Part shown: piece by piece, positions 30,369 through 40,100 of the stretch | How the letters are laid out: each line of letters starts with the position of its first letter | Numbering within the stretch: the stretch's first letter is position 1 | Assembly (NCBI RefSeq): GCF_000234665.1 | Contig: NC_018310.1 | Coordinates: 248,001 to 312,000 of the forward strand | Direction: 5' to 3' | DNA length: 64,000 nucleotides | DNA from: Leishmania mexicana MHOM/GT/2001/U1103 | Taxonomy: Eukaryota > Euglenozoa > Kinetoplastea > Trypanosomatida > Trypanosomatidae | The notes under the pieces: generated by a model | Seen by the model: the letters and a program-made list of their open reading frames with translations, nothing else | Databases searched by the model: none | What the model was told of the DNA's origin: nothing | Position numbers and translations under genes: made by a program

Positions 30369-33092
30369 ATGCTTTCTTCTTCATCCTCGAGCTCGTCGTG
30401 TCGGTGGTGGCCACCGCTCGCGCGGCCAGCATCTCCGCAGCATCCTCAGCAGCAGCAGCAAGGGGTGCTGCAGAGGAATGCCCATTTTATGTCTCTCCTG
30501 CAGCGACCTCGAGAGGACCCTCCGCTGGCCCAGGTGGCCGCGCACAACGCTGTTCCTGCTCCGCGCGCCACCGCCGCCGCCGTCGCCTTGCCGGCGCCGG
30601 AGCAGCAGCAGCCGATGCCGTCCCACAAGCCATTCTCCTCTGCCGCCGCTGCGGCCCTCTCGCCGCCGCGGTTGCAACGTGAACGCGAGCATCCACAGTA
30701 CAGACGTGTGCCGACCGATGGCACCAGCGCGACCGCGACGTGTCGTGGCGGCGGCATCGAGGACTCATCTTCTGCCCCAAGCGCTGCCAGCGGGTCGGCA
30801 TCGTGGCCGTACGAGATGTCTGTTCTACCGCACCACGATGAGCACAGCGGCAGGTCCAGCGACGGCACGTACCAGTTCACCACGACCAGCTCCACGATGA
30901 CTGAGCGACGCCCGGTCTCACCCAAACACGCTACCTCAGTGGAGTCGAGCGATGATGCGACGTGCTTGGCTGACCTGCGGCGGCGAGCGGCGACTCAGGC
31001 TGAGAAGCGCGGCCCTAGGCGCCAAGCAGCGCCAGGTGGCGTCGGTTCCAACGCCGCTGTCGTGTCAGCATCGTTGTCGACGTCATCGTGCGGGTGCCCA
31101 ACGAGTTGCACGTGTCGAAGCGACGCGTCGGACGACGACGTCTTTGGCGTCTCGGCTGACGTTCACAGAAGAGCGTGGCCGGCGTGGTGTGTGCGCCATG
31201 CAAGTCGGCCCCGCGTGGCAGGCGCCGATGCGCGACGTGACGCGTGCACGGCCTGGAAAGCGAGGGCTGCACAGGACATGACACTCTGCAGTGACGCCTC
31301 CTCGGAGACAGGCACGACACCGCTGCAGCAGAGCAGTGAAGAGGAGAGCGACGATCTCTGCAGCTCCTGCCGCCAGCGTCGCTGTGATTGCGGTCATCCT
31401 TCCTCTGAGTGGCGTCGAGCTCAGCACGGCGACGGCGAGTCCTCACTCAAGCTGTCGAGCGAGGGCAGTTCTGAAGGCGACAGCGGGGGTGGCGACGACG
31501 GCTCACTGTGCAGTCTTTGCAAAACCGCCGCATCCTTCGCTCACCAAGATGACCCGTCCAGCGAAGCCGTGCACAAGAATAGACAGTGCGCAGGGGTGCC
31601 CCCGCTCCTACGTCTTTCTATCCCATGCTCCTCCGCCGCTGCCAAGCGAGGCAGCGCGAGCGACGCCGCGGCGATGGCGCAGCGCGAGGGGGATGATCGA
31701 CGGGTGGTATACATGCAGAGCGCCGCCGCACTCGCCAGCGACGCAGATGGTGAGCGACGTGGCGCGCACAGCGGTGCCGTTGCAGCGGCAAGAGAGCCGG
31801 ATCGTTGCACGGGCAGCACGCAGACGGACACCGTCGCCGCAGCTGCGACGACGGCGGGCCTATTAGAGGAGCAGCGTCGCCGCGACGCTGAACAAGAGGC
31901 GGCGGACCTAAAGTGCATCGCTGCTGCTCACTGCGCCGAGGTGACACTGCCACTGCTGCAGGGCGAGCTGGCCAGCTTTGAGGCCCGCGCGGCTGCGCAA
32001 CAGCAGGCGCGCTTCGATGTAGTGGAACGGCAGCTGCAGGTGTACCTTGACGAATTTCGACAGCGCATGCAGGAGCTGAGTGATCTCCAGATGCAGCAGC
32101 GTGCTACTCTGCAAGCAGAAGCGGAAGCGGCACGGCGCGCTGTTGCCCGTGTCGACCGTGCCACCTCCCCGACGGACAGTGCTCTCGTGGCAGAAGCTGC
32201 TTCGTCGCCCGCGTCACCACAGCGCACCGTCGGGACACAGCACTCGGACGGAACCCTCGAGTTGTTGACAGTCGTGCGCACAGAGGCCGCGTCATGGATG
32301 GCGCAGCTGCTTCTCTCCATCGAAGCTGAGCGACGCGATGCCGTGACGCAGGACGAGATCGAGTCTCGCGATCGGCTCCTACAAGTTGTCGAAGAGCCTT
32401 GCCGCCGTCAGCTGCTGCGCTGTCAAGCGGAGCTGCACCACTGGCAGCAAGAGTGCGCGGCAGTACGCCACCGAGCCTCCTTCGCGTCCGATTTACGTGC
32501 GCTGGAGCTACATGAGCGGCTTGCGCGGCAAGAGCTGAGTGACGAGGCGTCCATGGGGCGGCGCGAGCTTGGCGAAGCCTTTGAGAGGCAGCTTGGCAGA
32601 GCTGCGGAGGCGGCGGCGCACTCTCAGGTGAAGGCGCTCGAGGACGAGCTCGCCAAAGTGCGATCGAAGCTGTCCATTGTTGAAGCCGAACGCGCCGACA
32701 CCCTCGAGCACGCGAAGCAGCTTCGCCTGCAGCTTATCCACGCGTTGCGCATGCCCACCGTGACGCTCGTCGATCGCTCGAGCGTGTCTGCAGCGCCTCG
32801 TAGCGCTGGTGACGCCGCCGCCGCTGCTGCCTACGGCTATGCCAACGTGACAGCGGAAATGGGGCGCGGCGACACGCTGGGCGTGCGTGGAGACACCCAT
32901 CAAGGCTGTGCGGATAGCGCTCCGCAGGCTCACACTGCTTCATTGATGGGATCGGGCACTGGCGTGGCCGCGTGGCACACTGCGCCGAGCGGCACCCACG
33001 ACGGGCTGGAGGACTTTCCTGTGCATGTGCGCTTTGCCCGCGCGCATCAGGAGGCGCTGCGCGCGACCCGCGCCCAGTGCCGCACCGTGTGA
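30369..33092 (+). CDS. Coiled-coil protein with Cys-rich clusters, function unknown
   Basis: A 907-residue protein; the ATG at 30369 is the first in the frame. The N-terminal half is Ser/Ala/Pro/Gln-rich. Three small Cys clusters lie at C241/C243/C247/C249, at C331/C334/C339/C341 and at C381/C384 with a nearby His392. They are set between Ser/Glu/Asp runs (SSEGSSEGDSGGGDDGS type) and might bind metal. Residues ~497-795 are strongly helical with heptad-like Leu/Glu/Gln/Arg patterns, such as LLEEQRRRDAEQEAADLKC and VKALEDELAKVRSKLSIVEA, interrupted by a short Ser/Thr linker. Such long coiled coils often belong to cytoskeletal, flagellar or scaffold proteins. No named orthologue is recognised. 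Confidence 0.88.
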   Translation: MLSSSSSSSSCRWWPPLARPASPQHPQQQQQGVLQRNAHFMSLLQRPREDPPLAQVAAHNAVPAPRATAAAVALPAPEQQQPMPSHKPFSSAAAAALSPPRLQREREHPQYRRVPTDGTSATATCRGGGIEDSSSAPSAASGSASWPYEMSVLPHHDEHSGRSSDGTYQFTTTSSTMTERRPVSPKHATSVESSDDATCLADLRRRAATQAEKRGPRRQAAPGGVGSNAAVVSASLSTSSCGCPTSCTCRSDASDDDVFGVSADVHRRAWPAWCVRHASRPRVAGADARRDACTAWKARAAQDMTLCSDASSETGTTPLQQSSEEESDDLCSSCRQRRCDCGHPSSEWRRAQHGDGESSLKLSSEGSSEGDSGGGDDGSLCSLCKTAASFAHQDDPSSEAVHKNRQCAGVPPLLRLSIPCSSAAAKRGSASDAAAMAQREGDDRRVVYMQSAAALASDADGERRGAHSGAVAAAREPDRCTGSTQTDTVAAAATTAGLLEEQRRRDAEQEAADLKCIAAAHCAEVTLPLLQGELASFEARAAAQQQARFDVVERQLQVYLDEFRQRMQELSDLQMQQRATLQAEAEAARRAVARVDRATSPTDSALVAEAASSPASPQRTVGTQHSDGTLELLTVVRTEAASWMAQLLLSIEAERRDAVTQDEIESRDRLLQVVEEPCRRQLLRCQAELHHWQQECAAVRHRASFASDLRALELHERLARQELSDEASMGRRELGEAFERQLGRAAEAAAHSQVKALEDELAKVRSKLSIVEAERADTLEHAKQLRLQLIHALRMPTVTLVDRSSVSAAPRSAGDAAAAAAYGYANVTAEMGRGDTLGVRGDTHQGCADSAPQAHTASLMGSGTGVAAWHTAPSGTHDGLEDFPVHVRFARAHQEALRATRAQCRTV

Positions 33093-33984
33093 TGTCTCTC
33101 CCCCGATGCCCCCCGGGGGGTTTGTCAAGCCTTTTGCTTCCCTCCCCTTTTTCGGCTCCGCGATCGGCCGTTGGGCGCGCGCGTGTGTGTGTGTGTGCCC
33201 CCGGCGGCTGTCGCCACCCCCCATAGAAGAGCACCATAGACCGTAACGGAGCGGCAGCGTGCCCGCTCTTCTCCTTTTTCTCCTCTCCAACGGCACAGAG
33301 GTATCCTTGCAATAGACAGCGGCGTTTGCGCGTGCGAGGACGAGGCCGTCGTGACCACTGCTCACAGCATGATGACATGGGTCGCATGTAGTATTAGCGT
33401 GCGTGGCCCACCCTCTACGCCCTTCGTAGCGGCACGTCCGCTGGGCCGTCCTCCTCGCCGCTGCCGGGGCGCGCTCTTCGAAGGCGAACGGGGGAAACGG
33501 AAATCGAAAAAAAATGTTGATGGGCGCGCGTGCGCGTGCGCTCCGACTGCATGTGCTGCGTCTCTCCGAGTGCCGCTTCCGCCGACATGACGCTGCACGC
33601 CCCCCTCCCCCCTCCCCTTTCCTCCTCCTCTTCCTCCTCACGTGCGCCTGAGGCGAAGGGGGAGGGAGAGGGCGCATGGCCACGGGTGCGGTATGGCGCA
33701 CTGCGCACAGGATGAGCGCGTGAACCAAGGCGCGACGGAACTTATTCTTTGTTTTCCCGCGCAGGTCTACATGGGGACAGCGACACACACATACACACTC
33801 ACGCGCACGCACGCATGCCTGGTGACCTCCCTCATCAGCGCCTTCGCCCTCTTCTCGCCCCCTTCCGTCCTTCCTTCTGCGTGCACCTCCCGCAGTCAGC
33901 GTGTGTCTTGTCATCTCTCTCTTTCTCTGTGCCTACTTGCAGCGGGAGGTGTGCGACGCCAGCAGCCACCGTCTACCGCCACCG
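33093..33984 (+). other. Spacer between the coiled-coil gene and the PAQR gene
   Basis: No gene seen. Begins with a 12-base self-complementary CCCCCCGGGGGG at 33109-33120, just after the stop codon, then GT repeats, an A run (about 33508-33514), a C/T tract (33600-33640) and CA repeats near 33781-33798. Confidence 0.6.
33910..33942 (+). promoter_or_regulatory. Putative trans-splice acceptor for the PAQR gene
   Basis: The tract GTCATCTCTCTCTTTCTCTG continues into TGCCTACTTGCAG, with AG at 33941-33942, 43 bases before the start codon. This is one of the cleanest acceptors in the window. Confidence 0.55.
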
Positions 33985-36093
33985 ATGGACCCCCAAAACA
34001 CGGGTCGCGCCGGCCTCCCCAGTCGGCCAGGCGCGCCGCGTAGCGGCGATGACGGTGCTCCTGTTGCGCCGGCCCTGGCGATGCAGCGAGACCATGGGAG
34101 GTCTTCGTCGTCGTCTGATGGCCCTTCTCCAGCTGTTCTGTCCTCTGCTGGGTCGTTGTGGTCGCGTGTGGGCAGCGAGGTCGCCAGCTGGCGCCGTGGC
34201 ACTCTCTCGATCCACGAGGTAGACGCGTGGCTGCGCTTCAACCCGTACATCCGCCGCGGCTTCCGACATCGCTTCCTGCGCAAGCGCGAGGCCCTCGGCT
34301 CAATCGTGCTGTACTTCCATAACGAAACCTTCAACATTGTGTCCCACCTGGCCATGACGGTGCTGATGGTGCTGCTGCTGCTATGGCCGCCGCGGGTGAC
34401 GGTCGTGAGCAGCGGTGGTGGTGCGTCAGACATCTACGCCGGAGCAGGCGGGGGCGATGGGCTGTACACCGCCGCCGCTTCTGTGGGCGAGCAGGGGACC
34501 GGCGGGGACGGCGCCTATTTTGGTGAACACGCAGCGGCTGCGCCGTTTCGTGGGCGCCGCAGCGAAGCAACGGAAGTGCCGTCGTGGCTACGCGGGTTGC
34601 ACGGACTCGCAGCTGCATCCGGCGCAACTGCGGCGGTCGATGACAACGACGGCGCGCAGGGGTGCGCGCCTCCTCGTGATGCGGCCGCCTCCCCACGACA
34701 TGTGCTGAGCGACGCCGCTGCTGGTGCCGCAATGTCTTCGCCCTCGTTTCGCTTCTCTCCCTCTCACGCGGGAGACTCGGCGGCGCCATCGTCGCCGGCA
34801 TGGATCGTCCCAGGCATCGACACCGCGCTGCCACCGCCGCCCATGGGCGTCGCCGCCCGTCTCTCCCTCTCCCTCATACCACTGGTGCTCGGCCTCCTCC
34901 TGACCTTTCTGCTGTCGGTGGTGTATCACGCCTTCATGCCATGCTGCCGCTCCCGCCGCGGCTACCAGCAGCTCCTGCAGTGCGACGTCATGGGCGTCGT
35001 CTGCGCCATTTCTGGCAGCGCCTACGCGTACTTCACATGTGGGATGCCGTGCGCCAGTGCGTGTGTTCAGGCATGGGCGGCGGCACTCATGGTGGTTGCG
35101 ACGCTGCTGTGCATCTACGTTGTTGTGTTGGCGCCGATGTGGGGCGTGATGGCAGATATGTGTGCGCGGGCGCTGCACCTGGTGCAGTGGATTGCAGCTG
35201 CTGTCATCGCTGCTGGGCTGGAGTTCTTGATGGGTCGTCCGCTCCCCTCTGCATCACCGCGCCCGCCACTGGTGCAGCGAGGCGGGCGCGACCGTGATCG
35301 TCAACCACGCCCGTTGCCACCGCCAGAGCACCACTCGGGCCAGCACCTTCTTCTAGCCTGGGTGCAGCGGCATCGACGCCTATCCCCCGTTCGGCTCGGT
35401 GACGCGCCGACGGCTGCCACGACAGCGGTGGCGGCAAGCACCAGCGTCGATCCGGTACCCCTCAGCGCACTCCAGCGCACCCTCGTCGTCGGCGTCTACT
35501 GCCTCCTGCATCTGTGTGTGTACCTGACGCTGGTCTATCCCAAGAGTCGCGCAGCCATGGGCGGGTTCACACAAGCCACGTACTACCACAACTCCTCCTA
35601 CGTGTGGCTATGCCTCGGCGGCCTCATCAACACTACTCGTTTTCCTGAGGTGGTTGTGTTTCACTGGACACGACGAGCGGCGCGTCACACGCGGCGTGTC
35701 GCGGCGGCAGAGGCAGCCGCGCGATGCGCCGACGAGCTAAGATGGGATGCTGCTATGGCGGAGATGGATGCACGAGGTGTACCAGCGGCTTCGTCGTCAT
35801 CGCGTGGCTCTGCGCGTCCGCTTCGTGCCTCCCCTGTCGACGTCGCAACCGAGCTGGCAGCGCAGACGACCGCTGTGCTATCCACGCCTTCGCCACCCGC
35901 CACCGCGCCTACCTTGTGGGACCGGCTCTGCATCCCGAAGCTGATGGTCACCTACGTCGTCCCTGCCTCCACCCTCGACTACATCGGCAACAGTCACAAC
36001 ATCTGGCACGTGTGCACCGCGCTGAGCGCCTTGTCAGCCATCCTTGGCGTCTACTACGACTGCATGGAGTACGACCTCGTCCAGTGCGGCTGA
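33985..36093 (+). CDS. PAQR family (AdipoR / haemolysin-III-like) multi-pass membrane protein
   Basis: A 702-residue protein starting at the first in-frame ATG. The amphipathic N-terminal element NPYIRRGFRHRF precedes YFHNETFNIVSHL (H112-N-E-T), a PAQR hallmark, and the first membrane helix. About 150 low-complexity residues are inserted before the second helix. The family's metal-site set is complete: S311-x3-H315 (LLSVVYHAF), D334 (QCDVMG) and H671-x3-H675 (NSHNIWH). Six to seven hydrophobic helices are visible, including LVLGLLLTFLLS, ALMVVATLLCIYVVVLAP, QWIAAAVIAAGLEFLM and TLVVGVYCLLHLCVYLTLVY. Other low-complexity loops lie at about 430-490 and 590-640. Family members act as receptors or zinc-dependent ceramidase-like hydrolases. 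The intact residues suggest an active protein; substrate and membrane are unknown. Confidence 0.92.
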   Translation: MDPQNTGRAGLPSRPGAPRSGDDGAPVAPALAMQRDHGRSSSSSDGPSPAVLSSAGSLWSRVGSEVASWRRGTLSIHEVDAWLRFNPYIRRGFRHRFLRKREALGSIVLYFHNETFNIVSHLAMTVLMVLLLLWPPRVTVVSSGGGASDIYAGAGGGDGLYTAAASVGEQGTGGDGAYFGEHAAAAPFRGRRSEATEVPSWLRGLHGLAAASGATAAVDDNDGAQGCAPPRDAAASPRHVLSDAAAGAAMSSPSFRFSPSHAGDSAAPSSPAWIVPGIDTALPPPPMGVAARLSLSLIPLVLGLLLTFLLSVVYHAFMPCCRSRRGYQQLLQCDVMGVVCAISGSAYAYFTCGMPCASACVQAWAAALMVVATLLCIYVVVLAPMWGVMADMCARALHLVQWIAAAVIAAGLEFLMGRPLPSASPRPPLVQRGGRDRDRQPRPLPPPEHHSGQHLLLAWVQRHRRLSPVRLGDAPTAATTAVAASTSVDPVPLSALQRTLVVGVYCLLHLCVYLTLVYPKSRAAMGGFTQATYYHNSSYVWLCLGGLINTTRFPEVVVFHWTRRAARHTRRVAAAEAAARCADELRWDAAMAEMDARGVPAASSSSRGSARPLRASPVDVATELAAQTTAVLSTPSPPATAPTLWDRLCIPKLMVTYVVPASTLDYIGNSHNIWHVCTALSALSAILGVYYDCMEYDLVQCG

Positions 36094-36204
36094 TGCGCGG
36101 CGTCGGCAGTATCTGGTTCTCTCTCGATCAGGGAGGAGACTGGGACGGCGCGGGAGAGAGGGCAGAGCCTCCCCCCTCCTCCTCTTTCCTCTGGGCGCGA
36201 GCTG

Positions 36205-36477
36205 ATGGCGGCCATGGGGCTCCAGCCCTGCATCGCTTCCCACGAGCCCCAAAACTTGGAGCTCCAACACATCGAAGGCAGCGTGTGGAGGCTCAGCGAC
36301 GTCTCCTCGGCGGCGCACAGGAAGCTCGCCAGCGGGGTTGTGTCGGCTCACGATTGCCGCACCGTCTTGGGACAGGTGCAAGGTGAGACTGCCGCACGGC
36401 GCGCACGCGTCACACAGCAGCCTCCGCCATCGCCTTTCGGAGACTGCCTCACCCACCATGCGACGTCTGCGTCATGA
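36205..36477 (+). CDS. Possible small protein (90 residues), weak candidate
   Basis: An ATG frame begins five bases after an AG (36199-36200) that follows a good pyrimidine tract (about 36170-36191), so it has a plausible trans-splice context. The peptide begins MAAMGLQPCIASHEPQNLEL and is not microsatellite-derived. It has no recognisable domain, and overlapping frames on the other strand are equally open, so it may be part of the PAQR 3' UTR. Confidence 0.22.
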   Translation: MAAMGLQPCIASHEPQNLELQHIEGSVWRLSDVSSAAHRKLASGVVSAHDCRTVLGQVQGETAARRARVTQQPPPSPFGDCLTHHATSAS

Positions 36478-36496
36478 CACAAGGCGCTGCGATGGC

Positions 36497-36635
36497 GCTC
36501 GCGTCCGCGAGCGCCCTGACCAGGGCGGGTAACCAAAGGGATTGCCATGCGTGGCACGTCGTCTGCGAAGGCCGCTGCGCTCGGGCTCGCCGTGAAACGT
36601 GAGCTCGTGATGACGCTCGCCCTATCGAGCTCACG
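36497..36635. repeat. Cluster of three inverted repeats (structured 3' UTR or retroposon remnant)
   Basis: GGCGCTCGCG-TC-CGCGAGCGCC is a 10-bp inverted repeat near 36496-36517. It is followed directly by GCCCTG-AC-CAGGGC (6 bp), and then by CGTGAGCTCG (36598-36607) pairing with CGAGCTCACG (36626-36635) across 18 bases. The surrounding 36490-36860 segment has complex sequence unlike the nearby simple repeats, which could mark a SIDER-type element. Confidence 0.5.
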
Positions 36636-37137
36636 CGGATGCACCCAGTGCCCCGAGCGAATGGCGCACCGCGTCCTCTCCAAGGCGCGAGGTTGCTGAA
36701 CGGAACTGACGTGCACCGGCTGTGCCGCAGCACGGCACCTGCTGGCAGACGTTGTCTGCCGCTGCTCTCGCCAAGAACAGAACGAAAGAAACGGCGAGTC
36801 GATGGCACATGGTCCAACGCGTCGAGCCACGACGCATCGTCCGCCCCTGCCGGGCGACACCCCAAGCCGTTTCCTGGCATCGCCCTATAACCGGTTCGAC
36901 GGTGGCGATGGGTGCCCCTCCCATCCTCCCTCATCCACCCAGCAGACACCTCCTCGTACCCCCTTCCCCTTCTCTCTCACACACCAGCGAGGGCAGGCCC
37001 TCTACACGTGCGTAGGTAGATCAAGTGCGTGCGTGTGTGCGCGTGGGTGTGTCTGTTGGGTTGGGGGCTGTCAGCGCATGCAGCTGGTCTCGCGCATACC
37101 GGCGCACCTGTGCTCACTCTCGCGCTCTAGGTGGATA

Positions 37138-37178
37138 CCCCCCCTCCCTCTCCTTGTTCCTTCACCTTGCAACCCGAG
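37138..37178 (+). promoter_or_regulatory. Putative trans-splice acceptor for the 37196 gene
   Basis: A CCCCCCCTCCCTCTCCTTGTTCCTTCACC-type tract precedes AG at 37177-37178, only 18 bases before the ATG. An earlier AG at 37129-37130 after GCTCACTCTCGCGCTCT is an alternative. Confidence 0.4.
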
Positions 37179-37195
37179 ACGCGCACACACGCACA

Positions 37196-40100
37196 ATGGC
37201 GCTCGAGCTGCACCATCGACATCAGCCGCCGGCACGAGAGCGTCTGCTGCCACAGCCGAAACCAATACAGCTGCACGAGCATGGGCAGGAGGCATCACAG
37301 CCATCGAGAACGTTTTCGCCGTCGTGCGATGCAGCCGCTGTGCACCACACCGCATGCCCGGTAGGCAGCGACCTCTTCGTCAGCAGAGCTGCATCAGATG
37401 CACTCTTGCACCCACCGGCGCCGAAAACAACGCTTGCGCAGCTGACTCATCCGGGCCACATCGCTGGTTGTCCGTCTACCGAGTGGCCGTCGTTGTGCAC
37501 CACACCACCAGGCAGCGACGAGGTGGCGAGGGCGTTCTTGCCGTGTGTGGGCAACACCAGTGCCGCCACCGCAGCCGCCTCTGCTGCGTCGCGATATCCG
37601 TCCGGGTGGCAGACGTTGATGACGGCCACACAGGCCACCACGGCGTACGCGGCGAGCGTGCAGCAGGCGAAACAACTCCTCCGCGACTTTGAGCGCTATC
37701 AGCGCAGCGTCGGTGCCTCACCGCTCCACCACGACCATCTGCGTGCGAAACTCAGACCTGGGTGTCTCGGGAGCGGCAGCGGTTCCGCCGGCAGGAAGAA
37801 CTGCCCTCCCTTAGACGTAGGTGCGCCGGGGCAGCACGGCACATCTTCAGCCATCATCTCGACCGAGGCGCGTGGGTGCGCATCCAACGTCGGCACTCGA
37901 CATGCTGCACAGCCGCCCCAGGCATCGCCATCTTCATCGCCGTCTCCCAGCTTCCCACTTGACCCCGCTGCGTACGAGCTCGCGAGGCGGCGCTCCCTGC
38001 AGGCGCTGTACTACAACGCGCAGGCGCGCGCTGCGTACGTTGATCAGGGGCTGCGGCTTTCACGGGCAGTGTACGCGGCGTTGCTGAAGCAGCCGGGGAT
38101 GGCGATAGGCGACGTTGCTGCTATGGAGGGCTCATCAGGGCACACCACGGGTACCGCAGTGCCACATAACGATAGACAGGCGCTCCCGCCTGCTGCGGGG
38201 GCCGGTGATGTGCCGCGGACCTCGAACGCCGCCGCGTCGCCGTCGCTGGCCGGTGACGGCTCGCAAAAGACGGATCAGCCGCCTATCGCTGCGGTGCCGG
38301 TAATGAGTCCAGCGGAACGGGCGGCTGCAACGGCAGAGGCGGAGCGTGCCCTGTCACTTCTCTGCTCCATCCGCGCGGTGCGGCGGCAGACGGAGGAGCT
38401 GACCGTGCGGCTGCTGCACACCTGTGGTGAGTGGGGCTGCTGGTCGGTGCCCACCGCCGAGGACGGTGCTGCGTGGGAGACGACACGCACACCGTTGCCG
38501 TCATCACCGCTGCCAGGGCGCATAAGACGCTCGCAGCCTCTTTTCGATGATCTGTTCATGGCAGCACCTCCGGCACCGACCGCGCTTCGCACATCTCCGT
38601 CAGGGTCTCTCGTCGGTGTCAGCGATGGCCACTCAAAGGCACCTGTGCTAGATCTCAGCGCAGCGGAGGATGCTGACACGGCGCGACTCAGCGCTGCGAG
38701 CGTCTTCGCTGAGGAGTCGGCCTGCCGTCGCGAGAGGGCGTGCCAAGTGCTTCGGCGAGCGCTGCAGCAGCAACAGCAGCGGTGGCCGCTGTCCACGGCG
38801 GCGGCCGCCACTGTGACCCTGTCTGCTGGTGCTGCTTTCTTGGAGATGGCTTTGGCACCGCCTCAGCGTGCGGTGCCGCCGCCACCGTCGATGTCGGTGC
38901 AGCTAGACCTCTATGCTGTGCAACAGCGTGCTCTGCAAACTTCGATTCATGAGTGGCGACGACGGGTTGCGCAGACGGCTGCAACCGGTGCTGCGAAGGC
39001 AGCTGGCGCGTCACCGTCGGAGGAGGTAGCGTCTCCGCACGGCTCCTCACAGCAGCAGCTGCACACCCTGGGAACGCCGCGACCCCAGCTCCAGCGCAGC
39101 TGCGATGTGCTCCACGCGGCTGCAGGGCAGCGGCACCGCACAAACACCCACCCCTGCACTGACGCGCAGCGAGGGGTACCGCCTCGCGAGACGACCACCG
39201 GAGTCATCAAGGCTGTTGAAGCTAGAGCAGTCGCGCACAAGACGCGCGGCACGTCGGCGGCCGCGTCTGATGCAGCACAGGAGGTCGAGGCGCCGCCGCT
39301 TCCATCTTCATCGCCCCCACTCGCAGCTGCGCCTGACACGCTGCACCACGCCCCTTGCTCCCTGCCACGGCAGCACTCTTCCACAACCCCCAGCAGCAGT
39401 TCGCAGGCTTTGCCATTCTCCGACACGCTTCTGAGCTCGCCTGTGCAGCCGGCTGTAGACCGCACGCGGCTGTGGGCGGACACGCCGATGCCATCGCAGC
39501 GGGCCGATTTCTTGCGCGCTGCAGCCGCCGCGCCGATGAGCACCGAAATATCGGAGAGGGGCGCACGAATCCCGGTACAACAGGCAGGTCAGTCGACGGC
39601 GGAGGACGCGAGCTCGCATCGCGCGAAGAGCCCGACGCCGAAGCTGGAGGTACGCGTCGAGGTGGAGGTCATTGGTGGTGGCGCGGATGGAAGCCATGCT
39701 CCCGCTGGTGCATCCCCATCCAACTCGACACAGGTGACTAGTTTGCGGCGCACATCCTCGTCTTCGCTGACGCGCTTCCCTTCTCCCGTTGCCGCGGATG
39801 CGCGCGGCGGCGTCGTGGGCGCACTGCCAGAGGCATGTGAGGCATCGTGGCAACCATGCGGGAATGCCATGCTCTCCGCGCTCCCCGAGGCAGTGGCAGA
39901 GGAGGAGCTGGCATCCCAGCCTCAGGAGGAGCGCAGAGGACGAAGAGGTGATCGAGGAGGCAGTGCCACCGCTGTCGAACTCGAGGACTCTGTGCGGCGC
40001 CACCTCACGCGCTGGATCTCTCAGCAGCAGAAGCGCAAGGGGTCTGACGTGGCAGCATCGTTGTCGTCTCCAGGGCTCAGCCCACATGACCTCAGCGCTG

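Larger units (their letters stand above)
36094..37195 (+). other. Spacer between the PAQR gene and the next gene, with a small open frame and hairpins
   Basis: Contains a weak small-gene candidate at 36205-36477 and a hairpin-rich, retroposon-like block at about 36490-36860. A pyrimidine-rich stretch before 37196 carries the likely splice acceptor. Confidence 0.55.

Noticed and set aside
36893..36903. GGTTCGA resembling a tRNA B box
   Set aside because: No matching A box or cloverleaf arms could be found around it.
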